64,000 bases of DNA from Porpolomopsis calyptriformis (GCA_951640195.1 OX621173.1:227780-291779), one strand, 5' to 3'; numbered from the stretch's first letter, positions 34,306-47,541 are shown. The notes: generated by a model not told the origin, from the sequence alone. Numbers and translations: made by a program.

Positions 34306-34728
34306 AATGGATGTTCCACTGGAGGCTATATAGTCAAGATGGGTACTGGTGCTATCAGTTGGTCTAGTCGACTCCAGGCTATAGTTGCACTATCCACCAC
34401 TGAAGCAGAGTATGTTGCAGCTACTGCAGCTAGTCAAGAAATCCTATGGTTGAGAAATCTGTTCACTGAACTTAGCTACCAATTCACATCCCCTTCTACT
34501 CTGTTCATTGATAACCAATCTGCCTTATCTGTTGCCAAGAATCCAGAACACCATGGACATATAAAGCATCTGGACTTGCGCTTTTACTGGTTGAGGAATA
34601 AAGTGGAGAAGAGAACCATTAAGTTGATCCACCTAAGGACAGATGCCATGCCTGCAGATATCTTGACCAAGGCCTTGAGTAAAGTGAAGGTGTTTGAGAT
34701 GTTAGAAAGGTTGGGATTGAAGAAGTAG
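34306..34728 (+). pseudogene. copia C RNase H end of pol
   Basis: Open frame with STGGYIVK, LSTTEAEYVAA, FIDNQSA and HIKHLDLRFYWLRN, the usual copia RNase H signatures, ending in LGLKK. This is the piece missing from C1, C3 and C4. A polypurine tract AAGGGGGAG (about 34744-34752) follows and leads into the 3' LTR. Confidence 0.85.
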
Positions 34729-34752
34729 CAGAGTTGTCTCATCAAGGGGGAG

Positions 34753-35010
34753 TGTTAGGATGTGATGATCTCCTCTGCATAGAGCAGTACTGGTTTGTAC
34801 CAGTCCGAAGTTGTGGCTGATTTGTTTGTTCTTATTTGGTCAAAAATGCGTCCAAAGTCTCTGGTGTCAAGCTCATTGTTCCTTAGTATTGACAGTGAAG
34901 CTTGACACCAGGTTAGTCACTCCCTGTATTTATATCACCATATTATTAGTATTGATAGTGAAGCTTGATACCAGGTGTGGTTATTAAGGCAGTAGCTTCC
35001 AGCCTTGATA
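34753..35010 (+). repeat. copia C 3' LTR, rearranged
   Basis: 34753-34912 matches the LTR from its TG end to the central hairpin. About 30 unrelated bases follow; 34944-35010 is a second piece ending in TTGATA. The TA end is fused to the reversed pol of C4. Confidence 0.75.
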
Positions 35011-37155
35011 GAGACAATAATAAGGAGTGTTCAGAATGATTCCGAGTGATTTCAACACCTAGTAGCCATGAGGTAGTTCCAAGATCACATAGTTGGAAGT
35101 ACTTCCTAAGTTCATCCTTGACATGAGCAATCTCTGTAGTAGACTTTGCAGCAATAGTCATATCATCAATAAAGACTGGCACTATAATGCGCACATCATC
35201 CCTCTTGTAGATCCAGATACTGTGTTCACAGGTGATCCTCTTGAAGCCCATCTTCTCAAAGACCTCATTGAGTTTCTTGTGCCAACACCTGCCAGCCTGC
35301 TTTAAGCCATAGATAGATTTGAGCAAGTGCTAGACCCAGTGATTGCCCTTCTCAATAAAGCCTTCTGGCTGGCGCATATACACCTCTTCTTCAAGTTCAC
35401 CATTGAGGTAAGCTGAAGAGATATCAAGACTTTCTAATTCAAGGTCTTCAAGTGCAGCCAATGCCAGGATAGCTCGAAGTGAAGCCCACTTTGGAGTAGG
35501 AGCAAAGGTCTCAGTATAGTCAAATCCAGGTCTCTGGGCAAATCCTTGGGCTACCACTCTGCCTCTATAGCACTCAATGGATCCATCAGCTTTCCTTTTG
35601 ACCTTGAACACCCATCGGCTGCCAATAGCTTTGCAGCCAGGTGGGAGTTGTACAAGTTCAAAGGTGCCATTTTCAATAAGTTTTTGGATCTCATATAAAG
35701 CTGCCTTGTGCCATTCTTCCTTCTCTTCAGGGGAGCACTGCATTGCCTCATGGTATATGTTAGGTTCACCATCATGAGTAGCTATCTTGAATGCATGCTG
35801 AGAAGAGTTGAAAGCATACTCCACTGCTTGGTCCAGAGTAAGGTAATCAGTCTCTTGACCACTGCACAGATATTCAAATCCAGATTGGATAGCATCTGCA
35901 TACTCAAGTTCACCATCACTAGGGTCCTTGAGCAGGAGTTCATCATCACTGCTAGACTCATTGACTGGAGATAATGGAGGTGAATGCATTTGGTGAGAAG
36001 CAGGAGGTGACATTGCAAGTGGGTCAGGAGTAGAAGCAGGTGGAGGAGCACTGTTTGGAGTTGGAGAGGGAGTAGATTGAGGAGGCACAGAGGATTGATG
36101 ACCAAGTAGAGTCTTATTAAGGGAGCCTTGGGAACAACTAGCACGAGGAGGGTTTTGATGTCTTGAAGGTCCAGGTAGATCAGGGGCAGGTGCCTTATGT
36201 GCAGAAAGAACTGGGACAGTAGGAGGTAGATTGGGACCAGGTATAGGTGCAATTGTTGGCAAAGGTAGTACTGGATGTGGTGCTGTATCATCACTATGGT
36301 TATCATCTCCCCCTTGATCTAGCACCACCACAGATGGGTCAGAGTGTGCAGAGTGATCAGGTAATATAGAAGGGGAAGAGACCAGATTGATAGCCACTGT
36401 GGAGTTGCCAGGGAAGCACCTTTCATCAAATACAGCATGACTGCTGATAATGATCTTCTTAGCCACTGGGTCCCAGAATTTGCATGCTTTCACACCATCA
36501 GGGTAACCAATAAAGATGCACTTCCTAGAATGAGGTTGGAGTGCTTTCCTTTTCTCTTGGCGCACTAGCACATAGGCAAGGTAGCCAAAGATACGGAAGT
36601 AAGAGATGTCTAGTTTCTTCCCTTTCTAGTAGAAATATGGAGTGTCTCCATTCAAAGCAGAAGTGGGTGTCCTGTTCCTAGTATGCACATAGGTAGAGAC
36701 AGCAAGTGCCCAAAAGGAGGGAGGGAGTTTAGCCTGAACTAGGAGTGCAGTGGCAGCAGCAGCAATATCTTCATTTGCGTGCTCAGCTACTCCATTTTGA
36801 TGAGGTTCATTTGGCCCAGTGTGCTGATGCATAATACCATGGTCTGCACAGAACTGGTTGAACTCCCTACTAATGAATTCACCTCCTTCATCATCCCTAG
36901 ACATCTGAAGGTGTCTTCCAAGCTTGGTCTCAGCATAAGCCTTGAATTACTTGAATGCAACAAGAGCTTCTGTTTTACGTCTCAGGAAAGCAATCACCAT
37001 GAACCTTGACTTATCATCAATGAAGGGTTGCCAATAATGGTATCCCTCTGGTGTCTGAACAGGGAGAGGGCCCTTTAAGTCTGTGTGGACAAGTGCAAGA
37101 AGAGAGGTTCAACGAGAGGCAGTTTTGGGAATATTATGACAGTGCTGCTTTCCAA
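35011..37155 (-). pseudogene. copia C4 fragment: integrase and RT
   Basis: Minus reading starts within the integrase at 37155 (truncated in the pre-integrase region). It continues through the D,D,E core with GVAEHAN near 36790, GYPDGVK near 36500, the linker and the RT with FIDDM near 35155. It stops at 35011, shortly after LLGVEITRN. Stops lie near 36627 and 35328. The left end is joined to an inverted LTR of the same family, the right end to a host MFS pseudogene. Confidence 0.85.
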
Positions 37156-38690
37156 AGATGCATGGCTCACAGATAAGTGCAGCTCTTTTCGTCTGTTCCT
37201 CCCCTCCCCCCCCCCCCTCCTTCTCTCACCCCCCCCCTCTATTCCCTAGATCAGTGGAGGCATTCTCAGTGACTGTTGGTCTCTCGAAGACCGTGGTCAG
37301 GCTGTCGCCATATACTCTGTCGGTCCCTGGCTCAGCCCTGTACTCGGCCCTGTCGCCGGCGCTTGGTACCTTCCCTCCCATCCCTCCCATCCCTCCCACT
37401 CATCCCCTCACAGGATTGTCGAAAACTCAACCTGGCCTTGGGTAGTATGTCCCATCTTCCTCCTACCTAGATCTTTCATAATCGTACATAGTTTTGGTCA
37501 ACCGCTATACTCGATGCCATCATCTAGCTCTTCGGTTTCATCTATCTCCAAGAGAGTATGTCAATTCAACTCATCCTCCACCCCCTACTCACCTTACCCA
37601 GCTTATCCCCCAACCTTGTTGGAGAGAAAAAAGAAGAAGCTCATCGCCAGTCTACCTCCCGAGAAAATCTCCATCCGAATCTGCACCATCTATGAGACCG
37701 AGGATCGACAGTGAGCCCACTCTCTCTCCTTTTCTTTCATCTTTATTCATCCCATTCATAGCTGGAAACATCTATTCGCAAATGCACTCACCCAACCCTT
37801 CCTCATGTTGTCCCAAGAACCCATCCTCCAACTAATAGCTGTATACACCACCTTTGCTTATGGCCTTTTCTACCGCAAGTCATTCCCAATCGTTCCTTAA
37901 TTCAACTTGACCTTTTTCTCAGTCTTCCTCACCACCATGCATGAGATTTATGGTAACACGTACAGTGAATGACTGGGGATTACTGGTTTACATTACCTCG
38001 CCCCCAGAATCGGTATCATTGGCGCCTCCCAGTTGAACGCACTCTATTTCGATTCCACTTATAGTCATTTTAAGAAAAAGAACGAGGGTGTGGGCAAACC
38101 CGAGTTTCGGTTGCATCAGTTCCACCCCTCTTTTATCATCCTAACCCATTGAACAGCTTTTGCTAGCATCCATGATCCCTGGCTCCATTCTCGTTCCTAT
38201 CAGTCTTCTCATCGCCGGATGGGCACCCGAGAAAAAAGTTCATTGGATCGTGGCAGACATTGTCTCTTCCTTTCCTTTCTTGTTTTCGTACACTCACCTT
38301 CGCAAAAGGGGATGGCGCTTACCGGCAACGGCATGACGTTAATTTTTCAGGGCACAACCACATACGTGGTCAATATGTATCAATTACATGCTGCCTCGGG
38401 TACATTCCACCTCTCTAAGTATCCTCCTTTCCCCTTATTCTTTGATAGCATTGGCCGCAACCAGATGTCTCCGTTCCATCGCCGGATTTTCATTCCCACT
38501 CTTCGCCCCTGCGATGTACCATAAACTGGGACTGGGAAAAGGCAATACAGTTTTAGCGGTTATTGGGATTGTCATCGGCTGTCCCGCATACGTGGTTCCT
38601 TCTTGCCATATTCAGATGTTGATCAATAAACCTACCTGCACTCTAGACCATAGTTGCTCTGGATATTTGGAGAGCGGATAAGGAAGGCGA
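37156..38690 (+). pseudogene. MFS drug transporter, DHA1 type
   Basis: Membrane exporter remnant of the major facilitator family. In order: the loop motif with DRGQAVAIYSVG (about 37285), the antiporter motif PVLGPVAGAW (about 37345), and LLERKKKKL with IYETEDRQ. FAYGLFYRKSFPIV (about 37850), MIPGSILVPISL, and GFSFPLFAPAMYHKLGLGKG (about 38495-38550) follow. Introns are visible, for example ending at about 38310 and 38448. Stops at about 37900 and 38150, and frame changes, disable it. The first transmembrane segments are missing where copia C4 abuts. It ends near 38690 at a GERIRK-like tail. Confidence 0.75.
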
Positions 38691-39219
38691 GAAGGTACAC
38701 TGGTCGGTGAATGGCTGGTGAGAATGTGATGGGTACCTTACATGTGCGTGGTGATAATACAATTTTGGATTCCCCTTTGTTCTTCTATTGATATACATTA
38801 TAGCTATACATGTGTATATTGCCATTTAGAATTAAAAAGTGAATCTAAGCCAGTGCTTGGGAAAGGGAGTGAAGAAGGGTGCGTGTGGGGTGGTGGTGGT
38901 AAGCGGTGATCGAATTGATCTTTCTGATGCTGGAATTGGTCCCAGGATCAATGATCTCACTTGAGTTTTTATTAACTTGTTGGGGAAATGGAGCAAGGGA
39001 CAGAACGCACATGTCCCTCGATCGATCGATCATCTGCCCTGGTCCACGTGCCAAACCTGGATTATCCCCCACACCCACACCCACACACCCATGACCAATA
39101 CCACTGCTGCAAATCCCCCTGCAGCTCAGAGTGTGCGTGGCAACCTCTCTCCCTGTGGCTATTACAATATCTGTGGGCCCTGTTGCAGGTAAGGTGGCTT
39201 GTATTTGGTGTAGATCTGC
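38691..39219. other. Host intergenic stretch, no gene seen
   Basis: Contains a CA/CAC-rich run near 39068-39090 and palindromic CGATCGATCGAT near 39018. Open frames on both strands look like chance. Confidence 0.45.
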
Positions 39220-39827
39220 TGATACGACCCCTCCATCCCCTGAGCACCGTATATTCAACTATACGAATACTAGACGCCTACCAAGTCCTTCGAACACAAA
39301 CTCGAACCCTCCGAACACTCCCAATAGCTCCCGAACGTCCTGAATGACTTCGAGAATCATTGAACGCTCCGAACGCAATCGAAGCTTTCCGAACGCGAAT
39401 GAAAGTTTGTATATCAAAGGGAAGACACTATTCAAAGGCATCAGTTCTCTTCTATTTCTCCCTTTTCATTCGATTCCTTCATTCCTATTCACTACTTTCC
39501 CCTTAGATCATTAGAGAGGCTCCCCTTTTATCATATACACTCAAAGGGATCCTTGTACTAGAAGATATATATACTGTATGTTGTAGCTAGTGATCCAACA
39601 AGTTAGATATTCACTTCTCTCTCGCTCTCAAGTCTAGATCCTCTTTAGATCTTCTAAGACTTCCTCTTTCGACTTTCCGATCCTTCCGATTCCCTGATCG
39701 ATCTCATTCGCGAACAGTCAAAGACTCCCTTTCCACGATTATCAATCATAGGCTGAGTCGAGACTCTTTATAGTCATCCTCGCACCTTGTTCTGTGTTCA
39801 GTTTTTATACATGAAGCAGACGTATCA
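39220..39827 (+). repeat. 5' LTR of gypsy F
   Basis: 608 bases. The first and last six bases (TGATAC, GTATCA) are inverted repeats. Confidence 0.9.
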
Positions 39828-39830
39828 TTT

Positions 39831-39848
39831 TGGAGCCCACCGCGAGGG
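39831..39848 (+). promoter_or_regulatory. Primer binding site of gypsy F (tRNA type)
   Basis: TGGAGCCCACCGCGAGGG, three bases after the LTR. It begins with TGG, as expected for pairing to a tRNA CCA end. The identical 18 bases stand at 50191-50208 in F2. The tRNA is not identified. Confidence 0.7.
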
Positions 39849-40094
39849 CCCACTATTAAAATCTTAAAAGATTCCTTCGACTCAGTCCTTCGAACCGCCA
39901 TTCCCAACGCACAATCGAGTGACTCGAAGTACTACCCTACAAGATAGACTCACTCGAAACATCAATCTGACCCAAACGACACTTCCCAACTCTCCAATAA
40001 ATCAAATTCAACTTCGATCGAAAATCCCGATTCGCCCGACGAACCAACCTCTACTATATCACTTTCGTCTTTATCCTCGATTTCTACAACAACA

Positions 40095-42212
40095 ATGACA
40101 ACTCCACCAACTCTAGTTATACCCGCTCGCAGTCACTCGACCACCCCGAAGTTCAACCCTGAACAACCTCGTGAACTTCGAAGATACTTCCAAGACCTCA
40201 GAGGTCTTTTCACTAATTGTAGCATCACCGACGACGATGCTAAGAAGACTTACGCCTGCAAGTACGTCGACATCGATACCTCCGAACTCTGGGAATACCA
40301 AACGGAGTTCCAAGCTGGACATACGTTCGACGAATTTGTCGCCGCTATTTACAAGCTCTACCCAGGATCGGAAGACGATCGAAAGTGGTCCATCGCCGAC
40401 ATGAACAAAATAGTCGGAGAACAGCTTCAATTAGGGATCATGAACACGAACGAACTCGGAGCGTATTTCCGATCGTTTCTTGCTATTACTAAATTCCTGC
40501 GATCGAAGAATAGAATCTCCAAAGCGGAACAAAGTCGCGCCTTCGTCCAAGGATTCCAACCTGAACTCTGGTCTAGGATCGTCCGACGACTGGAAATCAA
40601 GTTCCCTGATCACTTCCCCGACGATCCTTACGGGGTAAACGATATCAACGAGGCGGCTCATTTCGTTCTATATGGAACGTCTCCGAACACCTTTCTACCG
40701 CGCGAAACGACAACTTCGACGATGACTACTACCCCTGCCACTAAACAAGAAGACCTCAGCGTCTTCATGGAAAAACTAATGACTACGTTGGTCAAAACCC
40801 TGGACAATAGAGGTCCCCCGAAATGAAACCCGCCCCCTCGAACACCACAAACTTTGGATCGACGACCCAACGCTCCTGACCCATTCAAGCTGAAAACTTG
40901 CGTCTTCTGCGGAAGTCCCGATCACTTCATCGGAAGCTGCCTAACCTGCCGCAAATATATCCAGAACGGTTGATGCAAGAAGAACTTCGAAGGAAGGATT
41001 GTACTCCCGAACGACAGGTTTGTCCCCCAGCAAATGCTGGGAAAAACCTTGAAAGAACGAATGGACGAATGGTACAAGCAAAACCCGACTCCGACTGCTG
41101 GAATGATGTATGGAATTTCAGCCAGTATCCAACGCGACCCAGCGACTGAAACCTATCAACTATCCGCCGACGAACGGATCGCTGCTCTCGAAAAGGAGAT
41201 TTTCGCGTTAAGGAGTAAGAAGACGTTCGATGGAGTAGAGATAGTTCGGCCTCGACGACAAGAACCCGAAAAAGAGAAAGCGACTGACAAACCATCGAAC
41301 GCTCTGACCACGACCACCCTGACTCAGCTGACTACGATGGAACATCTGTTCGCAAAAGCAAAAGAGTCCAACTACGTACCGCCCCACGTCCGGAACTTTG
41401 GCTCTCCAATGGCGAAAAGAGACAGAGACCCCTCGTACCACACTCAAGCGCCGATCCAAGATGCCAAGATTGCCTCCAACATCTATACTCGTTCGATGAA
41501 AACCCCTTGCGTCATGCTTTCCCCCGAAGAGTTGTTATCCCTCTCACCCGAAGTCTGATCGAAGGTTCGAGAGGCAGTAACCCCTAAACAAACTCAGCCA
41601 CCTAGTTGACCAATCGCAGTCAAAACTGTCGAAGTGGAAGCAATTCCGAACGACGCCCTCCCTTATTGCAATGACGACGATTGCTTGATCACCGTGCCTG
41701 ACCCCTACGAATCATATCTGAACACTCTCTCATCCGACGAAACCCCTCACACCGTTACCGTCGCAAAGGAATCACATGCTCTCCGATCGATCATCATGTT
41801 GATCAATCATAAAGAAATGATCGAATGCATCATCGATCCTGGATCTCAGATAATCGCTATGTCCGAAGCCGTTTGTCATGACCTAGGACTGATCTACGAC
41901 CCAACTATCCAACTAAACATGCAATCGGCCAACGGCAAAATAGACCAGTCGTTAGGTCTCGCAAGAAATGTCCCCTGTCAGATCGGCAACATAACCCTGT
42001 ACCTTCAAATCCACGTCATTCGCGCTCCCGCCTATGATATCTTGCTCAGAAGACCGTTCGACGTTTTAGCTCAAAGCCTCGTCAAGAACTTCGCTGACGA
42101 AAACCAGATGATCACCATTTGTGATCCGAATAGCGGAAGGACCGTCACGGTTCCGACGGTTCCACGAGGACTGCCAAAGCACCATTCAGATTTTCGCTCA
42201 TCGAGGATTTGA
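40095..42212 (+). pseudogene. gag-protease of gypsy F
   Basis: One frame with stops at 40824, about 40970, 41556 and about 41607. The Gag part is intact for 243 codons from MTTPPTLVIPARS. A zinc knuckle CVFCGSPDHFIGSC follows at about 40899-40940, then a helical region and a protease with DPGSQIIAMS (about 41836) and DILLRRPFD (about 42038). The frame ends at 42210 and pol continues in the -1 frame. I see no clean slippery site, so either a shift signal or an indel lies near 42180-42212. Confidence 0.8.
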
Positions 42213-45200
42213 TTCCTGATCAAGGAGAGATCGCGATAATTCTAGATTACGACCACGCTACGTCTATGCTATCTGTCAATTCCTGTGTGCCTCTATGCGC
42301 AACAAATAAAGTTTCAACAGTTTCCCACACTTATTTATCCGCTTGTGACCTCCCCAACCTTATCTCTAAATCTCAATCAACTAGCGATTGACCTTCCGTT
42401 TCCGACCATCTCGATCGATCGATAGAAATTGCAACCTTCCTCGCATCGAAAAAGAAATATAAACCTGTCTTGAAGAAAGTTCGCTCCATAGTAGCTAAAC
42501 TCCCCGACAAGTTCCGAATCATTCGGAAAATCCTTGGTGATCCACTCGTGAATATGCCAACACTCAACCCGAACCCCCCCACGTTTACCCCGACCGAACG
42601 ATATATGATTGAACAGATGGAGCTTTTCGATAAAGCTCACCCCGGAGATTTCCTTTGGCCTCAAGAAAGGGCCCTCCTTCACAATTTCATGAGAAAACAA
42701 GATCTCGCCTTCGCCTGGAACGACTCTGAACGAGGACATTTCAGATCCGACTTTTTCCCTCCCGTCGATCTCCCAGTCATACCACATACGCCCTGGGTAC
42801 AAAAGAATATTCCGATTCCCCCAGGGATCTACCACGAAGTATGTAAAGTTATCCAGCGAAAAATTGACGCTGGTGTCTACGAACCCTCGAACTCCTCCTA
42901 CCGATCGCGATGGTTCACCGTTCTAAAGAAAGGAGGAAAAGAACTTAGAATCGTTCACAGTCTCAAACCACTTAATCAAGTAACGATTCGACATTCGGGA
43001 GTGACGCCAATCCCCGAACACTTGGCTGAACAGTTCGGCGGTCGATCCTGCAGCGCTATGTTCGATCTGTATGTTGGATATGACGAACGAGTGATCGCGC
43101 CTTCGTCTCGCGATTTAACCACATTCCAAACACCCTATGGGGCTCATCGACTAGTTACCCTACCCATGGGATGGACCAATTCCGTGCCCATTTTTCACGA
43201 CAATGTCACCTATATTCTCCAACTGGAGATTCCTGAGTTTACGATCCCCTATATTGATGATATCCCTGTAAAGGGTCCCGCGACTCGATACGTACTTCCC
43301 AACGGATCCTATGAAACGATTCCAGAGAACGACGGAATTCGATGATTCGTATGGGAACACTTCGGGAATCTCAATCGAATAGTTCAGCGAATGAAATACT
43401 GCGGTGGAACGATGTCAGGCTATAAATCGTTCTTGTGCGCAGAAGAAACCACTGTTCTCAGACACTGATGTACTCACTTAGGACGACTACCCGATGAATC
43501 ACGTGTCTCAGCGATCTGAAATTGGGGTCCCTGTAAAGACCTCTCTGAAGTTCGAGCCTTCCTTGGCACTATTGGCGTCGTTCGGATTTTTATTCGCAAC
43601 TTCGCGCATCAAGCGAACCACCTAGTCAAGCTCACTAGGAAAGATATGCCCTTCGAATTCGGTCCCGATCAACTCGCCACTCAAGAGGACTTAAAACAAG
43701 CTCTTCTAGAATCACCCGCTCTACGAGTTCTCGATTATACTTCTGACGCTCCCATCATACTCGCCGTCGACACATCACATATTGCGGTTGGCTTTCACTT
43801 GTGCCAATGCGATCCCGACGATCCGAAGAAATGGTACTATAATCGATTCGGTTCGATCACGTTGAACGATTGAGAAAGACGGTTCTCTTAGCTGAAACTC
43901 GAAATCTACGGTCTCTATCGAGCTTTGCGATCGCTCCGACTCTACCTCATCGGCGTGCGGAACCTCATTATAGAAGTCGACGCCCGCTATATCAAGGGAA
44001 TGCTAGCGAACCCAGACATCGCGCCGCAAGCTAGTATTAACAGATGGATCATAGCGATCCTAACGTTCCATTTTACCTTGGTACACGTCGCTGGTTCGAA
44101 CCACGGTCCCGACAGTCTCTCTCGATGCCCCCGACAGCCCGATGACCAAGACGACGAAGAACCGATCGATAAAGACTTCGACGATTGGATCAATCGCGTC
44201 CACGGACTAATGCACCATATCAACGATTCGCCTGCGCCCTGAACGAAAACCCTCCGAATGCCCACCTCAGTTTACTCGCAGAGTAAACATTTCAGTGAGG
44301 AGGAGGAGGACCCTATCCACCAACGTACCGATTCTTACAACATCGTTCCGCAATCGGAAGCAGCTCAGCAAGATGATCAACAACTTCTCCTCGTTCGAAA
44401 ATGGCTTTCAGATCTCGAACAACCAAGTAACATGTCCGACAGCGACTACGCGAGTTTTATACGATACTGCGAAGAGTTCTTTATCGATAACCACTGACTA
44501 TGGCGAAAGGATAGACAAGGAGCTTATAAATTAGTCATCGATCCGGATCACCGATTAGTGATCATAACGGAACTTCACGATCGAACAGGCCACAAGGCTA
44601 TCTTTGCTACCCGATTGATCGTTTCCGAATGCTTCTGGTGGCCTCATATAGCCCCTGACATCGTCTGGTTCGTTCGGACGTGTCATACCTGTTAGGTTTG
44701 CCAAACCACGCAAGCCCTCATTCCTCCGACCGTCTCCACGCCAGCTCCCCTATTCGCCAAAATCTATGTCGACACTATGCATATGCCCCGATCTGGTCCT
44801 TTTCGATATATCGTTCAAGGGCGATGCTCCCTCACCCACTATCCCGAATTTCGAATGCTTCGTTTGGAAACAGCGAAATCAATTGGCGAATGGATCTTTG
44901 AGGATATAATCTGTCGATGGGGCTCTCTTCAAGAAATCGTCACGGACAATGGAACAGCCTTCCTAGGAGCCGTAGATCACCTCGCCAAGCACTATCGAAT
45001 CAACCACATTCGCATCAGCAGATACAACTCTCGCGCGAATGGAATAGTCGAACGATCTCACTTTGACATACGACAATCGCTATTCAAAGCCATCGATGGC
45101 GATCAGACGCAATAGTCGATCAGAGCCTACTCCGTATTCTGGGCTGAGCGCGTCACTACCCGAAAGCGATTGGGATGCTCACCCTACTTTGCCGTCACTG

Positions 45201-45733
45201 GATCTCAGCCATTGCTTCCTCTAGATATCTCCGAAGCGACATATCTCCTTCCCACTCCAGATTCAGTTCTCTCGATGACTGATCTAATATCGCAACATGC
45301 GATCGCCCTACAAAAATGAGACGCTGACTTAGAGCAACTTCGATCGAAGGTTCTCGCTGCTCGCCTACGATCCGCCGTTCGATTCGAGAAGAAACACGAG
45401 AAGACCATTCGCAACTACGATTTCAAGACTGGCGATCTCATACTCATTCAGAACACGAAAATCGAGAAGTCTCTCAATCAGAAGATGCGTCCGCGATACC
45501 TAGGACCCCTAGTCGTGATATCCCAAAACCTAGGAAAAGCTTATATCATTGCAGAGCTCGACGGATCTGTCTTACATCGCCCGATCGCTGCGTTTAGAGT
45601 CATCCCATACTTCACTCGAAGATCGATCGCAATTCCCAAACGATTCCTCGACATATCGACTTCACGACTTAGAGAGATGGAACATTCGCTAGCTAGCGAA
45701 CCACTCGATAGCGTTGCGATCGAGGACTTGTAA
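42209..45733 (+). pseudogene. pol of gypsy F: RT, RNase H, integrase
   Basis: One frame with about ten stops. The RT domain runs from about 42840 with SRWFTVLKKGG, FQTPYGAHRLVTLPMGWTNS and the catalytic YIDDI at about 43249. RNase H contains AVDTSHIAVGF (about 43763) and DARYIKGML. The integrase zinc region (HDRTGH to CHTC) lies near 44577-44695. The core reads YVDTMHM, VTDNGTAF (about 44940) and SRANGIVERSH (about 45030). The tail ends at AIEDL. A conserved stem-loop and polypurine sequence sits at 44270-44307 between RNase H and integrase. Confidence 0.85.
44270..44307 (+). promoter_or_regulatory. Internal stem-loop and polypurine tract in gypsy F
   Basis: GTTTACTC (44270-44277) pairs with GAGTAAAC (44281-44288), loop GCA; then ATTTCAGTGAGGAGGAGGA. 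Twenty bases (44286-44305) are identical to 47577-47596 at the 3' end, while the left stem arm differs. Confidence 0.6.
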
Positions 45734-45855
45734 CCTGCCGTAACACATCACTACGCACTTTTTTCATTCCAAAGTCTTTCTTTCATTTTTTTTAGACACA
45801 GAAATACAAAATTTATAAGAAAAAGACTAAAGGCTACAAATTATTCAAGACAAGT

Positions 45856-47541
45856 CTACAGATTCTCTAAGACCATCTCCTCTTCCCTCTCTTCTAAACC
45901 CCTCAAAATCTCTTCGAGAATAACGATTCGCGCCTTTACACGTGCTTTCTCCTCCGCGATTGCCGCCAAAACCTCTCGCGATTTCTCTTCATCGACTGCC
46001 TTCGCCTTCCCCTTCCCTTTCCGACCCGCGACCAGCCGCGTTGTTTCCTTCGAGCCTTCGCCCACCGTCTCCTCCTCGAAAGGCGGCGTCTCGTCGATAT
46101 AGACTACTGGACCTATAGAAAGAGGAGATTAGAATAAAGAAAACAAAAGAAAAAGAAGCACTTATGAGAAACGGCCCTCGCCGACTTTCGAACCCCCTTC
46201 TTCGACTCTTCCGCCGTCGCCGACTTGGTCGCACCCTTCGCTGTCACCTTGGGCTGCAGCTTGAACTTTTTCCCTAGCCGGGTTTCCTCCTTCCAATAGC
46301 AGCCGCGCTTATCCATTACGCACTTGATGCATAACGGATCCGCGGGGCCGATCTCGCACTCCGCGCCCACCTTCTCGCAAAAATCACACTGCGAAATAAA
46401 GAAGTCCGTTAGCAAAAACAAATATAAGAGAAAGAAAGAGACTTACTTTGCCCTCGACCGGGCGCAAAGCCTCTTCTACCGCCTTTCGCTTGCGGTACTC
46501 CCGCATCGTGATCGCAGGGAGCGACCGTCCCTTCGCCGCCATCCTCTCCCAATGCGCCGCCTTCGACCGCTCGACCAGGTCTTCTGCAGTCAGCGATTGC
46601 GCTGCTGCTGCTGATTCGTCTTCGTCAACCGAGGGCTGGTGCCCATCCTCCGTCGTTTCCGTCGTCCCCCCCGTCGTGTCTGGCATGTCTGCTGACACCT
46701 CCGCTGCCTTCGTCCCACTCTCACCCACCGCCTTTTCCATTTCTCGACGGAATTCCTCCTCGTCGATCTTCCCGTCCATAAGCGACTGGAGGAGCCTCTC
46801 GTAGGCTTCCTCCATCCGCTTCCAATCCTCCGCGTCCCGTTCCTCCCATTCTCGTTCTTCTCGCTCCTCTCGCTCCGCCCTCTCGACCCGCTTGCGCTCC
46901 TCTCATTCCTCACGCTCCGCTCGCTCCGCTCGCTCTCGCTCCGCTCGCTCTCGCTCCTCTCGCTCCTCGCGCTCGACCCTCTCTCGTTCCTCCCGCGCAG
47001 ACGTCTCCGCCCTCTCCCTCGCCTCGCGTTCCTCTTCCGCCCTTCGCTCTCGCTCTACCCTCTCTGCCTCCGCTTTCTCCTCGACCTCCCGACGCACGAC
47101 CTCTGCCAGCCTGGGCATCAGCAACTCCCCCGCCCATTCCAACCACCCTCGTTCCTCGAAAGTGTCGAAGGTCTTGCGGGCCTCTTTTTGCCACGCGACA
47201 ACCTCGTCGTTCGTTGATGTTTGCTTCAGGGCCTTTACAACCCGATTATATGCGATCTAAAAGATGGATTAGCGGAAGAAAATGATTAGAAAAACAAAAA
47301 AACTCACCAGTAACTTGCAAAACTGTTGCCCCCAGATTTTGTAATCTTCGGGTTCGGCAACCCCATCCGGAAGCGACCTCATTTGGTCGCAAATCTTCTG
47401 TTTCGCAATATTGATAATGTTCTGCGTCATTTTCAAATGGCTTGTCACAGTTTTCTTGGCATTGTGGTACACGGTTCGAAGATGGTCGTATCTAAAGATG
47501 AATGTGACACAGTTGTCACACTTATAAACGCGCCTCGGCAA
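45856..47541 (-). pseudogene. Antisense, intron-containing gene inside gypsy F
   Basis: Four exons on the strand opposite gag-pol: about 47541-47308, 47256-46447, 46388-46162 and 46112-45856. All three introns are about 50 bases with GT...AG ends. The product is about 500 residues and not recognised. The first part carries CDQMRSLPDG and W residues. A very long charged coiled coil of Arg/Glu repeats follows (about 47080-46800), then an acidic helical region. A Cys-rich motif CDFCEKVGAECEI to CIKCVMDKRGCYW (46388-46290) resembles a zinc cluster. It ends in another coiled coil. One TGA (about 46903) and a likely frame error at the last exon junction are present. Confidence 0.6.

Noticed and set aside
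37203..37215. Poly-C tract with nearby C-runs
   Set aside because: Fits pyrimidine-rich intron sequence of the MFS pseudogene; no separate function supported.
38845..39258. 137-codon minus frame before gypsy F
   Set aside because: Low-complexity Gly/Val and His/Ser stretches, no domain, and it crosses the LTR boundary.
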